Shown in pieces: positions 1 through 8,328 of a stretch of DNA of 64,000 bases; position 1 is the first letter of the stretch; each line of letters opens with the position of its first letter. The stretch lies in assembly GCA_029557965.1 (NCBI GenBank), contig JAKQIM010000068.1, positions 1-64,000 on the forward strand. Reading direction: 5' to 3'. The notes below the pieces were generated by a model. The model ran no database searches and was not told where the DNA came from. It saw only the letters and a list, made by a program, of their open reading frames with translations. This DNA comes from Chloroflexota bacterium. Its GTDB lineage: Bacteria > Chloroflexota > Anaerolineae > Anaerolineales > UBA4823. Position numbers and translations under genes: made by a program.

Positions 1-35
1 TCAATCCGCGCTATCATCATTACCAGTTGGCTCAT
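1..35 (-). CDS. 5' end of an unidentified gene (runs off left edge)
   Basis: Only the first 11 codons are visible (MSQLVMMIARI). The start is supported by an AGGAG ribosome binding site six bases upstream of the ATG (complement of 42-46). The gene is divergent from the MFS transporter, so the two share the 170-bp region between them. Too little is present to assign a family. Confidence 0.55.
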   Translation of the reverse strand, partial: MSQLVMMIARI

Positions 36-144
36 AGGGGTCTCCTGATGTTCGCCTCTCGGCGGGATAGAGACATCAAGGATACCCCCGTGGGCCAATT
101 TTTATCAAGGACGCGCCCCATCGGTTTGGCGCGCTAACAAAAGA

Positions 145-174
145 TTTGCATTCGACTGCAAAATCGGTTATAGT
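145..174 (+). promoter_or_regulatory. Sigma-70-type promoter with overlapping dyad upstream of the MFS gene
   Basis: TTGCAT (146-151), a 17-base spacer and TATAGT (169-174) form a good housekeeping-type promoter about 30 bases before the MFS start. A dyad TTTGCA-N6-TGCAAA (145-162) overlaps the -35 box. That is the usual place for a repressor operator, and a LacI- or GntR-type sugar regulator would be the natural guess, although none is encoded nearby. Confidence 0.55.
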
Positions 175-204
175 TAGCAAAATTTCTGCCCATTGGAGGC
201 TCGA

Positions 205-1485
205 TTGAAGACCAGCCGTTCCTACAGCATTTTCGTGATCGTCGTCTTTTTCCTGTTCATGCTGCTGCACCAAACCGATAAGCTCATGATCGGTTCGATG
301 CAAACGCCCATCAGCACCACCTTTGGATTGAACGATTTGCAGTGGGGAATGATCAACTCAGGTTCTCTCATCGTCGCCAGCCTCTTATACCCTGTGTGGG
401 GCTACTTGTGTGACCGCTTCTCGCGCGCCCGGTTGCTGGCTTTAGCCTCCTTCATTTGGGGCGCTACCACCTGGCTGAGCTCCATCGCCAAAACCTTCCC
501 GCAGTTTCTCGTCACGCGTGCCTCCACCGGCATCGACGACTCTTCCTACCCTGGCATGTACAGCCTGGTCGCCGACTACTTCCACCCTGAAATGCGCAGC
601 CGGATCTACGGCATCTTGCAGTTCGCCCAACCCATCGGCTACTTGGTAGGCATGATCTTGGCCCTGATTGTTGCCCCCCTCATCGGCGGCTGGCGCTCGA
701 TCTTTTACATCACCGGCTCTCTTGGCCTGGTGATTGCCGCGGTCATCTTCTTCGGCATCAAAGATATGCCACGCGGCAAGGCCGAGCCCGAATTTGATGG
801 CATGCAAGAGATCACCCAGTTCAAATTTTCCTGGCCGGCGGTCAAAGAGATCTTCAAAAAGAAGACCATGTGGTTCGTCTTCTTGCAGGGTTTTGCCGGC
901 GTGTTCCCCTGGAATGTCATTACTTTCTTCTTCTTCGGTTATCTACAGACCGAACGCGGTTATGATGAGAACGCGGTGCTGATGACCATGGGCCCCGTTG
1001 TTATCATCCTGGCTATCGGCTACCTGGTGGGCGGCTCGCTTGGCGACTGGCTATTCAAAAAGACGCCCAAAGGCCGCATCATTATCTCCTGCATCGGCGT
1101 TGTCATGGGCGCCATCTTCTTATACCTGGCTATCCAAACCCCAATCGAAGGGCGCACCCAATTCTTCATCTTTATGTCCCTCTCAGCCCTCTTCATGCCC
1201 TTCTCTTCGCCCAACGTGGTCGCCACCGTTTTCGATGTAACCGCCCCCGAAGTGCGCTCCACCGCCCAATCGGTAGAATACTTCGTCGAAAACAGCGGCG
1301 CAGCCCTGGCCCCCACCCTGGCTGGCGCTATCGCCCTGGCTACCACCAAGCAAACCGCCATCCTCACGGTCAGCATCACGGCCTGGGCATTGTGCTTCGT
1401 GTTCTACCTGGGTGCCCTGTTCTTCATCGGCCCCGAAACCAAAGCCCTGCGCGACCTGATGCGCCAACGGGCACAAGCCAAGTAG
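205..1485 (+). CDS. MFS transporter
   Basis: Major facilitator superfamily secondary transporter of about 427 residues with twelve predicted hydrophobic helices and the family's usual length. The loop after the second helix reads GYLCDRFSRAR, which fits the MFS signature G-x3-D-R-x-G/S-R-R/K. I chose the TTG at 205 (MKTSRSYSIF) because GGAGG at 195-199 lies five bases upstream; an in-frame TTG at 193 overlaps that ribosome binding site. The substrate cannot be read from sequence. Convergent GH2/GH3 genes and a likely operator over the promoter suggest a sugar or sugar acid. It ends at a bidirectional terminator. Confidence 0.85.
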   Translation: MKTSRSYSIFVIVVFFLFMLLHQTDKLMIGSMQTPISTTFGLNDLQWGMINSGSLIVASLLYPVWGYLCDRFSRARLLALASFIWGATTWLSSIAKTFPQFLVTRASTGIDDSSYPGMYSLVADYFHPEMRSRIYGILQFAQPIGYLVGMILALIVAPLIGGWRSIFYITGSLGLVIAAVIFFGIKDMPRGKAEPEFDGMQEITQFKFSWPAVKEIFKKKTMWFVFLQGFAGVFPWNVITFFFFGYLQTERGYDENAVLMTMGPVVIILAIGYLVGGSLGDWLFKKTPKGRIIISCIGVVMGAIFLYLAIQTPIEGRTQFFIFMSLSALFMPFSSPNVVATVFDVTAPEVRSTAQSVEYFVENSGAALAPTLAGAIALATTKQTAILTVSITAWALCFVFYLGALFFIGPETKALRDLMRQRAQAK

Positions 1486-1493
1486 TGCAAGTA

Positions 1494-1533
1494 GTGAATG
1501 AAAAACGGCGCTCAGGCGCCGTTTTTCATTCAC
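1494..1533. terminator. Bidirectional rho-independent terminator
   Basis: Perfect 18-bp inverted repeat (1494-1511 with 1516-1533) with a four-base loop. It has a GC core (CGGCGC/GCGCCG) flanked by A and T runs, so it works in both directions. It separates the convergent MFS and GH2 genes and touches the GH2 stop codon. Confidence 0.9.
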
Positions 1534-3311
1534 TATCCATACAACGCCCGGTGCGCCAGGCGCAGGCGGGCAAAATCCATCTTCTCTACCTCGCGGTCGT
1601 AAGTCAGGTACCCGTTGACCTCGATTTCTACATCTGTTGTCTGCGTATAAATCGCCGCAGACAGCCCGCGTTCCACCCAGGGCCGCAGTTGGTTATCCAG
1701 CAGGTCCAGGTAGGCTTGCGTCAGCGCCTCGACCGTGGCATATTTGGCGTATCCAAACTCAACCTCCGGTTTCCAGGCATGCTCCTTGAGGTTGAGCGCA
1801 TACCCGCCAAATTCCGAGAGCACCAGCGCACGCCGCGCCTCCGGCTTGTTCAGCGGCAGCTTCTTGAAGTAAACATGCAAACTCTTGAAATCTCCCCCGC
1901 CCTGGTCAAACCAACCGCTGGCATGATCCACCAGGCGCGTGGGGTCGTAGGCTTTGAGCCAGTCGGCCGTCGCTTTGGCGTCAAACTGCCCCCAGCCTTC
2001 ATTAAAAGGCACCCACACCCCAATACAGGCAAAGTTATAAAGATGGTCCACCAGCTCGATCAACTCACGCTGGTAGTCGGCGCGGCTTTCTGCCGCCTCG
2101 CGCCCGGCATAACGGTAATGATGATCGCGCCGCCGCGAGCCAAAGATAATGGTCAAGAAAGAGGTGGTCTCGCTGACCGCATGCCCGCCGCTCATCATAT
2201 CTTGCCACACGATCAACCCCAGCCGGTCGCAGTCGTAATAATAACGCGCTGGCTCAACCTTGATATGCTTGCGCACCATGTTACAGCCCAAGCCCTTGAT
2301 CATCTCCAGGTCAAAGCGCATGGCCTCGGCGCTGGGTGGCGTATACAAGCCATCCGGCCAATAGCCCTGGTCCAACGGGCCATATTGGAACAAGGGCTGG
2401 TTGTTCAGGCATAGGCGCACCCGTCCCTGTGCATCTGGGCCCAGGCTGAACTTGCGCATCCCAAAGTAACTCTCCACCCGGTCCTCACCCACCTCCACCA
2501 CCAGGTCATACAAATGCGGCGTATCGGGGCTCCACAACCTGGGCTCAGGGATCGCCAGGCTGGCCTTCCCGGTTCCGGCATCCACCGCCGCCTGGGCCAC
2601 CGGGCTGCCCTCCATGCCAACCCAAACCCGCACCCCCTGGAGCAGGTCCTGCTTCCCATCCACCCGCACATCCACTTCCACGGTCTGCGCATCAATATCT
2701 GGTGTGATCTTCAACCCCGAAATGAATGTCTCAGGCACAGGCTCCAGCCACACCGTTTGCCAGATGCCCGAGACGCGGCTGTACCAGATGGTGCGCGGCT
2801 CCAGCACCTGTTTGCCTCGCTGCTGCCAGTGGGCATCTGTGGGGTCCCACACCGCCACCAGCAGCTCGTTCTCGCCGGCCCGCAAATAAGGGGTCAGCTC
2901 AAAGATAAAGGGCAGGTACCCGCCCTGGTGCACGCCAAGCTGATTGCCATTCAACCAGGCAGTAGCCTGCCAATCGACGGCGCCAAAATGCAGCAGCACA
3001 CGCTTCGCCGCCCACGCTTCGGGAAGGCTAAATCTCCGCCGGTAGCACAGCCGCTCATCCGGCTGCAGCTCCCGCCCCACCCCCGAGAGGGCCGATTCGA
3101 TGGGATAGGGCACCAGGATCTTCTCTGGGAATTCGTGGGCCATCTCTACCTCAAACGGCACAGTGGCGCAATCCCACAGGCCATTCAAGTTCAGCCATTC
3201 AGGGCGCGCCAATTGAGGTCGGGGGTATTCCAGCCAGGCATTTTCGGGGCTTACCTCTCTGCCCCAACGGGTCATCAGGTTTCCGGATACAGGCTGCCAG
3301 AGGGTCATCAT
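1533..3311 (-). CDS. Glycoside hydrolase family 2 protein (beta-galactosidase/beta-glucuronidase-like)
   Basis: A 592-residue retaining glycosidase with GH2 order: N-terminal sugar-binding jelly-roll (about 35-190), immunoglobulin-like domain (about 195-290) and TIM barrel (about 300-590). The acid/base is probably Glu438 in FNEGWGQF and the nucleophile Glu500 in LVLSEFGGY. There is no signal peptide, so it should act in the cytoplasm on imported oligosaccharides. It starts at a TGATG junction with the GH3 stop, so the two are translationally coupled; a second ATG three bases in is equally possible. The exact sugar (galactoside, glucuronide, mannoside) cannot be told by eye. Confidence 0.85.
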   Translation of the reverse strand: MMTLWQPVSGNLMTRWGREVSPENAWLEYPRPQLARPEWLNLNGLWDCATVPFEVEMAHEFPEKILVPYPIESALSGVGRELQPDERLCYRRRFSLPEAWAAKRVLLHFGAVDWQATAWLNGNQLGVHQGGYLPFIFELTPYLRAGENELLVAVWDPTDAHWQQRGKQVLEPRTIWYSRVSGIWQTVWLEPVPETFISGLKITPDIDAQTVEVDVRVDGKQDLLQGVRVWVGMEGSPVAQAAVDAGTGKASLAIPEPRLWSPDTPHLYDLVVEVGEDRVESYFGMRKFSLGPDAQGRVRLCLNNQPLFQYGPLDQGYWPDGLYTPPSAEAMRFDLEMIKGLGCNMVRKHIKVEPARYYYDCDRLGLIVWQDMMSGGHAVSETTSFLTIIFGSRRRDHHYRYAGREAAESRADYQRELIELVDHLYNFACIGVWVPFNEGWGQFDAKATADWLKAYDPTRLVDHASGWFDQGGGDFKSLHVYFKKLPLNKPEARRALVLSEFGGYALNLKEHAWKPEVEFGYAKYATVEALTQAYLDLLDNQLRPWVERGLSAAIYTQTTDVEIEVNGYLTYDREVEKMDFARLRLAHRALYG

Positions 3312-5725
3312 CAGGGTTTCCTTTTCATCAACAATTTGATACCTGCCACAAGATGCCCATTTAAAATCTCCACCAACCCTTCCACCTGGGCAACCGACAT
3401 CCCCCCGTTAGACATCATGGTCAAAGCCCGCAGCGGCGCATCCACCAACATATTCTCCGCCAGCATCTTCATCTCGGGGTCGTCCTTCATCACCGTGTCG
3501 ATCTGTTTACGCATGTAGTTCCAAATCTGCCGGCCCAGCCATTTATCCTGGATATCGGTTAGAGAAGAATTGATCGTATGGGGGGCGCCTTTTTGCCTCT
3601 CCCTGGCTGGGATCGGCCGTCCTAATAGCGCCTTGAATTCGTCGTCTGAGACCTGCATCCCGCCCGACAGATCGTAATAGCACGGGGCCGTCGCGCGCAG
3701 GTCCGGCAGATGGGCATGCACACTGCTCACTACACGCACCCTGGCCGATAAGCGCAGGTCCCGACTGGAGGCACTGGCCCGCACCTCGTATTCGCCATCT
3801 TCCACGTGCCAACCGCCTAACTCGGTGTTGTAGTAAGCGAAATCTCGTCCAGATAGGGTAAAGCGCACCTCCTGGCTTTGGCCTGCCTCCAGGTACAGCT
3901 TTTCAAATCCCTTCAGCTCTTGCTCGGCCCGGATGATGACCGAACCCTTTCTTGAAACGTATAACTGCACCGCCTCACTGCCCGCCCGCGAGCCAACATT
4001 GGTGACGGTACACGATACGGTCAGCGTATCGCTGTCTTTGATCTGGTCAGCCGACAAGCGTAGGTTGCTGTACTCAAAACGGGTGTAGGCCAACCCGTAG
4101 CCAAACGGATAGCGGACCGCTTTTTGGGCCGTATCGTAATAGCGGTAGCCCACGAAGAGCCCCTCGCGGTATTCCACCGTCAGCGGATAGCCAGGGAAGT
4201 AAACGTGCGAGGAAGCGTCCGCGGCCGTGAAAGGCCAGGTTTCAGCCAGCTTACCGCCCGGATTGACCACCCCCAACAGCAGGTCGGCACAGGCGCCGCC
4301 GCATGCCTCACCGCCCAGGTACATCAGCAAAATACCCTGCACCCCATCGGCCCACACCAGCTCCATGGGCGCCCCCCCGTGCAAGATCACCACCACGTGC
4401 TGGTTCACCCGGCTCACCGCCTCGATCAGCCGTACGTGGCTCTCGGGCATCTTCATGCTCTCGCGATCAAAGGTTTCTGCCTCATAACGGTCGGGCAGGC
4501 CCGCGAAAATATAAACGATATCCTTGCCCTCCGCCACCCGGCAAGCCTCTTGCACCAGGGCCTCATCCGGCAGATCGGTGTCCAGCCGGTAGCCTTCTGC
4601 GTACTCAATATCCAATCCCAGCTTCTTCAACTCATCGCGGGCACTGTCCAGGCGCAGCGGCTGGATCTTCGAGCTGCCTGCCCCCTGGTAACGCGGGGTC
4701 ACCGCAAAAGCCCCAATGACTGCCGCCTTTTGGTCGGCCCTGCCGGGCAAGATATTGTCCTCGTTTTTCAAGAGCACCGCCGATTGCGCCGCCGCTCGCC
4801 GCGCCAGGGCATGATGGGCATCGGCATCGTATCTAAAAGCCTGCCGCTCTTGGGCACGCAAGATCATGGCGGTCAGCCGCACAGCCGCGGCGTCCAAAAT
4901 CTCCACTGGCAGCATGCCGCTTTCCACCGCCTGCACGATACGCGCATCGTTGGTGCCTTCCAGGTGCGGCATCTCCAGGTCAAGCCCGGCCTCCAGGCCC
5001 CTAACCCGGTTTGCGGTAGCGCCCCAATCCGAAACCACCACCCCCTCAAAGCCCCATTCATCGCGCAGGATCTCGGTCAGCAAGCGCTTATTCACGCTGG
5101 CGAACTGCCCAAACAGCCGGTTATACGAGCACATCACCGTCCATGGCCTGGCTTTCTTGACCGCCTGCTCAAAGCCGGCCAGGTAGATCTCACGCAAGGT
5201 GCGCTCATCCACCACCGAATCAACCACCATACGCCGTTTTTCCTGGTTATTGGCCGCAAAATGCTTTAGCGAAACGCCCACGTTCTGGCTTTGCACACCG
5301 TCGATAAAAGCTGCTCCCAATTCTCCAGATACAAACGGGTCTTCGCTGAAATACTCAAAGTTGCGCCCGCACAGCGGCGAGCGCTTGATATTGATGCCAG
5401 GCCCCAACAACACGGCCACACTTTCTTGCCGGCACTCCTCGGCAATGGCCTGCCCGATCTCTGTCAATAATTGGCGGTCAAACGAGCACGCCGTGGCCGA
5501 GGCCGTGGGAAAGCACACCGCCGGCACAGATTGGTTGATGCCCAGGTGATCAGCGTCGGCCCTTTGTTTGCGCAAGCCGTGCGGCCCGTCCGTCACCATG
5601 ATCTCTGGCAATCCCAGGCGCTCCACGCCCTTCATCATCCAAAAATCCTTGCCCGAGCATAAGTTCGCCTTTTCTGCCAGGGTCATCTGCGCCACAAGCG
5701 TCTTTGCCTTTTCGATGTGCTCCAT
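3311..5725 (-). CDS. Glycoside hydrolase family 3 beta-glucosidase-type enzyme
   Basis: An 804-residue GH3 enzyme, probably releasing terminal beta-linked sugars. Order: N-terminal barrel with the nucleophile Asp233 in VVVSDWG, substrate-binding motifs KRSPLCGRNFE and SLKHFAANNQE, alpha/beta sandwich (about 320-560) and fibronectin-III-like domain (about 570-660). The C-terminal tail (last about 100 residues, with PLRALTMMSNGG) resembles tails seen in some clostridial-type GH3 proteins. I chose the ATG at 5725 because GAGGAG lies six bases upstream; a longer reading adds 16 unlikely residues. No signal peptide, so cytoplasmic. It lies downstream of an Opp-type transporter, which suggests that transporter brings in its substrate. 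Confidence 0.88.
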   Translation of the reverse strand: MEHIEKAKTLVAQMTLAEKANLCSGKDFWMMKGVERLGLPEIMVTDGPHGLRKQRADADHLGINQSVPAVCFPTASATACSFDRQLLTEIGQAIAEECRQESVAVLLGPGINIKRSPLCGRNFEYFSEDPFVSGELGAAFIDGVQSQNVGVSLKHFAANNQEKRRMVVDSVVDERTLREIYLAGFEQAVKKARPWTVMCSYNRLFGQFASVNKRLLTEILRDEWGFEGVVVSDWGATANRVRGLEAGLDLEMPHLEGTNDARIVQAVESGMLPVEILDAAAVRLTAMILRAQERQAFRYDADAHHALARRAAAQSAVLLKNEDNILPGRADQKAAVIGAFAVTPRYQGAGSSKIQPLRLDSARDELKKLGLDIEYAEGYRLDTDLPDEALVQEACRVAEGKDIVYIFAGLPDRYEAETFDRESMKMPESHVRLIEAVSRVNQHVVVILHGGAPMELVWADGVQGILLMYLGGEACGGACADLLLGVVNPGGKLAETWPFTAADASSHVYFPGYPLTVEYREGLFVGYRYYDTAQKAVRYPFGYGLAYTRFEYSNLRLSADQIKDSDTLTVSCTVTNVGSRAGSEAVQLYVSRKGSVIIRAEQELKGFEKLYLEAGQSQEVRFTLSGRDFAYYNTELGGWHVEDGEYEVRASASSRDLRLSARVRVVSSVHAHLPDLRATAPCYYDLSGGMQVSDDEFKALLGRPIPARERQKGAPHTINSSLTDIQDKWLGRQIWNYMRKQIDTVMKDDPEMKMLAENMLVDAPLRALTMMSNGGMSVAQVEGLVEILNGHLVAGIKLLMKRKP

Positions 5726-5772
5726 TAGATTCTCCTCGATGCAGTTGCAGTGTTCAACCTGCATTTGCAGCA

Positions 5773-5801
5773 AGTGGGCCAGTCATCTTGACCAGCCCAC
5801 T
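5773..5801 (-). terminator. Hairpin between the transporter operon and the GH3/GH2 pair
   Basis: Seven outer base pairs (AGTGGGC/GCCCACT) and four inner pairs (GTCA/TGAC) with a small symmetric internal loop. No T run follows, so it is at best a weak terminator or a 3'-end stabiliser. It may set a different mRNA level for the glycosidases than for the transporter. Confidence 0.4.
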
Positions 5802-5833
5802 CGCCGCCTTAAAGGTTGAACCTCGTGTTGATT

Positions 5834-6100
5834 TTAGCGGAACCAGACATGTGTACAGAACAGGGTGAACAGCACCATGGTCAACGAGATGACCAACACC
5901 ACGCTCAGCCCCGCCAGCACCGCATACCAGGCATACTGCCAGGTTTCGGAACGGGTCAGACGCTCGCCTTGAGGATATACCATCCCCTCAGCGCGCTTCT
6001 CACCGCGAGCGCGGCGGTCATACCACCGCATCCCTTCAACGTTCATATTGCAGATGACTCTGCCGTCATCGTCGTCGTACTTCTTTGGTTCCTGTTTCAT
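5834..6100 (-). CDS. Small single-helix membrane protein of the Opp cluster
   Basis: 88 residues: an acidic N-terminus (KKYDDDDGRVICNMNVEGM), a charged middle part and one hydrophobic helix near the C-terminus (about 57-82). It starts 16 bases after the oppF stop, with GGGA/GGA-type ribosome binding sequence upstream, so it is the last gene of the transporter operon. I recall small proteins with a similar DDGR-x-I-x-(D/N)-M start at the ends of some Firmicutes Opp operons; that comparison is from memory. Function unknown; possibly a transporter accessory subunit. Confidence 0.65.
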   Translation of the reverse strand: MKQEPKKYDDDDGRVICNMNVEGMRWYDRRARGEKRAEGMVYPQGERLTRSETWQYAWYAVLAGLSVVLVISLTMVLFTLFCTHVWFR

Positions 6101-6115
6101 GAAACATCCAATCCC

Positions 6116-7117
6116 TTAATTGAACAGGTGACAGGCCACCTGGTGCCCTGGTTCCACTTCTTTGGTCTGTGGGATTTCTTTGCTGCAAATCTCCATCCGC
6201 TCGCGACAGCGGGTGTGGAACTTGCATCCCGATGGCGGATTAGCAGGCGAAGGAATGCTGCCTTCGAGGATGATGCGGTTTCGCTTGGCGGCAGGGTCTG
6301 GAACCGGCGCAGCACTTAAGAGGGCCTGCGTGTAAGGGTGCAGAGGATTGCGGAAGATATCGGCCTTGCTGCCGTATTCAACCATGCTGCCCAGGTACAT
6401 CACGCCCACATGGTCAGAGATGTACTCAACCACCGACAGATCATGCGAGATGAAGAGATAAGTGAAGCGGTGCTTATCCTGCAAATCCTTCAGCAGGTTA
6501 ATGATCTGCGCCTGGATTGAAACATCTAAGGCCGAAACAGGCTCATCGCACACAATGAACGACGGTTTAAGCGCCAGCGCCCTGGCGATGCAAATGCGTT
6601 GGCGCTGCCCGCCCGAAAATTCGTGTGGGTAGCGGTCTTTGTGATACGGCTGTAGCCCGCAAGATTTCATCACACCATCGATGTAGTCGTCGTATTCGTC
6701 CTTCGGCACAAGGTCATGTTCTTTGACCGCCTCGCCGATGATCTCGCTGACCGGAAGCCGGGGCGAAAGACTCGAGAAAGGATCCTGAAAGATGAACTGC
6801 ATCTGGGTGCGCATTTTGCGCAGCTCTTCATGCTTAATGGCGTAAATATCCACGCCATTGATAATCACATCACCGCTTGTCTTGTTGATCAGCCGCAAAA
6901 TCGTCTTTCCGGCAGTCGTTTTGCCGCAGCCCGATTCGCCCACCAGGCCCATCGTCTGGCCGCGCCGGATCGAGAAGCTGACCCCATCCACCGCCTTGAC
7001 ATAACCGACAACCCGCTGCACCAAACCGGCCTTGATCGGGAAATACTGCTTGAGGTCTTTCACTTCAAGCATATTGCCGTTCGTGGGCTCGGCGTTCTTG
7101 TGAGATTTTTCTACCAT
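6116..7117 (-). CDS. oppF: Oligopeptide/oligosaccharide ABC transporter ATPase (OppF/DppF type)
   Basis: A 333-residue ATPase energising Opp-type uptake. It has Walker [11 protein letters not shown]-loop [10 protein letters not shown], signature SGGQRQR, Walker B FIVCDEP with Glu, and a switch His in FISHDLS. The oligopeptide-transporter C-terminal domain is present, with a cysteine motif (GCKFHTRC, then EICSKE and VACH) that in OppD/DppD relatives can hold an iron-sulfur cluster. It pairs with the upstream oppD ATPase. Family members move peptides, nickel or oligosaccharides; the adjacent GH3/GH2 genes favour an oligosaccharide here. Confidence 0.9.
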   Translation of the reverse strand: MVEKSHKNAEPTNGNMLEVKDLKQYFPIKAGLVQRVVGYVKAVDGVSFSIRRGQTMGLVGESGCGKTTAGKTILRLINKTSGDVIINGVDIYAIKHEELRKMRTQMQFIFQDPFSSLSPRLPVSEIIGEAVKEHDLVPKDEYDDYIDGVMKSCGLQPYHKDRYPHEFSGGQRQRICIARALALKPSFIVCDEPVSALDVSIQAQIINLLKDLQDKHRFTYLFISHDLSVVEYISDHVGVMYLGSMVEYGSKADIFRNPLHPYTQALLSAAPVPDPAAKRNRIILEGSIPSPANPPSGCKFHTRCRERMEICSKEIPQTKEVEPGHQVACHLFN

Positions 7118-7119
7118 AA

Positions 7120-8319
7120 TTATTTAGCTCCCGTATGACCATCCACGTAGTGATAACAGGTCACCATGTGGGTTGGCGAAACATACACTTCCTTGGGATA
7201 TTCACCATTACATACGCCCATGCGCCGTTCACAGCGATCCTTGAAATAACAATAGTTGGGCATTTTGACGGGATTGGGCACACTCCCGGGGATGCTGTAA
7301 AGCCGCTCGGCGGTGGTGCGGTTAATGACCGGCTTGGATGCCATCAGGCCCACGGTATAAGGATGCAGCGGCTCATGGAACACCTCAGACACGGTGCCCT
7401 TTTCAACGATCCGCCCTGCATACATCACCACAACAAAGTCCGCCATCTCAGCAATAACGCCCAGGTCATGCGTGATGAGCATAATGCTCGAATTGATCTT
7501 ATCCTTAAGATTCCTCAGCAGATCGAGGATCTGCGCCTGGATCGTCACATCGAGCGCAGTGGTCGGTTCGTCGGCAATGATCAGCATAGGCGCACAAGCC
7601 AGGGCCATGGCGATCATGATGCGCTGGCGCATACCACCCGAAAGTTCGTGCGGATACATCTGATAAACGCCGGTATTATTGGCGATCCCCACCATCTCAA
7701 TCATCTTGAGCGTGGTTTCTTTGATCTGGCCTTCGGGCATATCTCCAAAGTGCTGCTTGACCACCTCGTCGATCTGATGCCCCACCCGGAATACCGGATT
7801 CAGGCTGGTCATCGGCTCCTGGAAGATCATGGACACCGCGCTGCCGCGGATGGTCTCCATCACCTGGGTCGGCGTCTTGGCGATATTGTAGATCTTAGCG
7901 CCTGCGTTGAAGCGGATCTCACCTTCAACAACCTGCCCCTGCGGCCTTTGCAGTAACTGCATCAGCGATAACGACATCACCGATTTACCGCAGCCCGATT
8001 CGCCCACCACACCCACCGTTTTGCCTTCAGGGATGTCGAAGCTGACGCCATCAACTGCTTTAACCGTACCGATATCGGTAAAGAAAAAGGTGTGCAGATT
8101 ATCGAACTCCACCACGTTCTTGGGGTCCTTCATCTGCGTGACGTATTCACTCTCAGGAACGTTCTTGCGGTTGCGCTTCCGTTCCAGCTCATTGGTGATC
8201 CGGCGGTTGCGAATGGTGGTGCGAGCCAATTCACGCGCCGTGATATGGCTTCTTTCCTCCGGATCAGGATTGAGTTTATCCTTGAGCCAATGAATAAGGG
8301 TTTTCTTCTCTTTATCCAT
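7120..8319 (-). CDS. oppD: Oligopeptide/oligosaccharide ABC transporter ATPase (OppD/DppD type)
   Basis: A 399-residue ATPase with Walker A GESGCGKS, Q-loop FQEPMTSLNP, signature SGGMRQR, Walker B LIIADEP and switch His in LITHDLG. The C-terminal oligopeptide domain has the cysteine motif CYFKDRCERRMGVC. It has a charged N-terminal extension of about 70 residues before the ABC domain, which is longer than usual for OppD. ATG at 8319 is preferred over GTG at 8322 because AGGA then lies seven bases upstream. It is the fourth gene of the operon, in order SBP, oppB, oppC, oppD, oppF. Confidence 0.9.
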   Translation of the reverse strand: MDKEKKTLIHWLKDKLNPDPEERSHITARELARTTIRNRRITNELERKRNRKNVPESEYVTQMKDPKNVVEFDNLHTFFFTDIGTVKAVDGVSFDIPEGKTVGVVGESGCGKSVMSLSLMQLLQRPQGQVVEGEIRFNAGAKIYNIAKTPTQVMETIRGSAVSMIFQEPMTSLNPVFRVGHQIDEVVKQHFGDMPEGQIKETTLKMIEMVGIANNTGVYQMYPHELSGGMRQRIMIAMALACAPMLIIADEPTTALDVTIQAQILDLLRNLKDKINSSIMLITHDLGVIAEMADFVVVMYAGRIVEKGTVSEVFHEPLHPYTVGLMASKPVINRTTAERLYSIPGSVPNPVKMPNYCYFKDRCERRMGVCNGEYPKEVYVSPTHMVTCYHYVDGHTGAK

Positions 8320-8328
8320 CACAGTTTC

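Noticed and set aside
1392-2414. Long plus-strand reading frame over the GH2 gene
   Set aside because: It is the antisense shadow of the GH2 coding region, has no family features and runs through a terminator.
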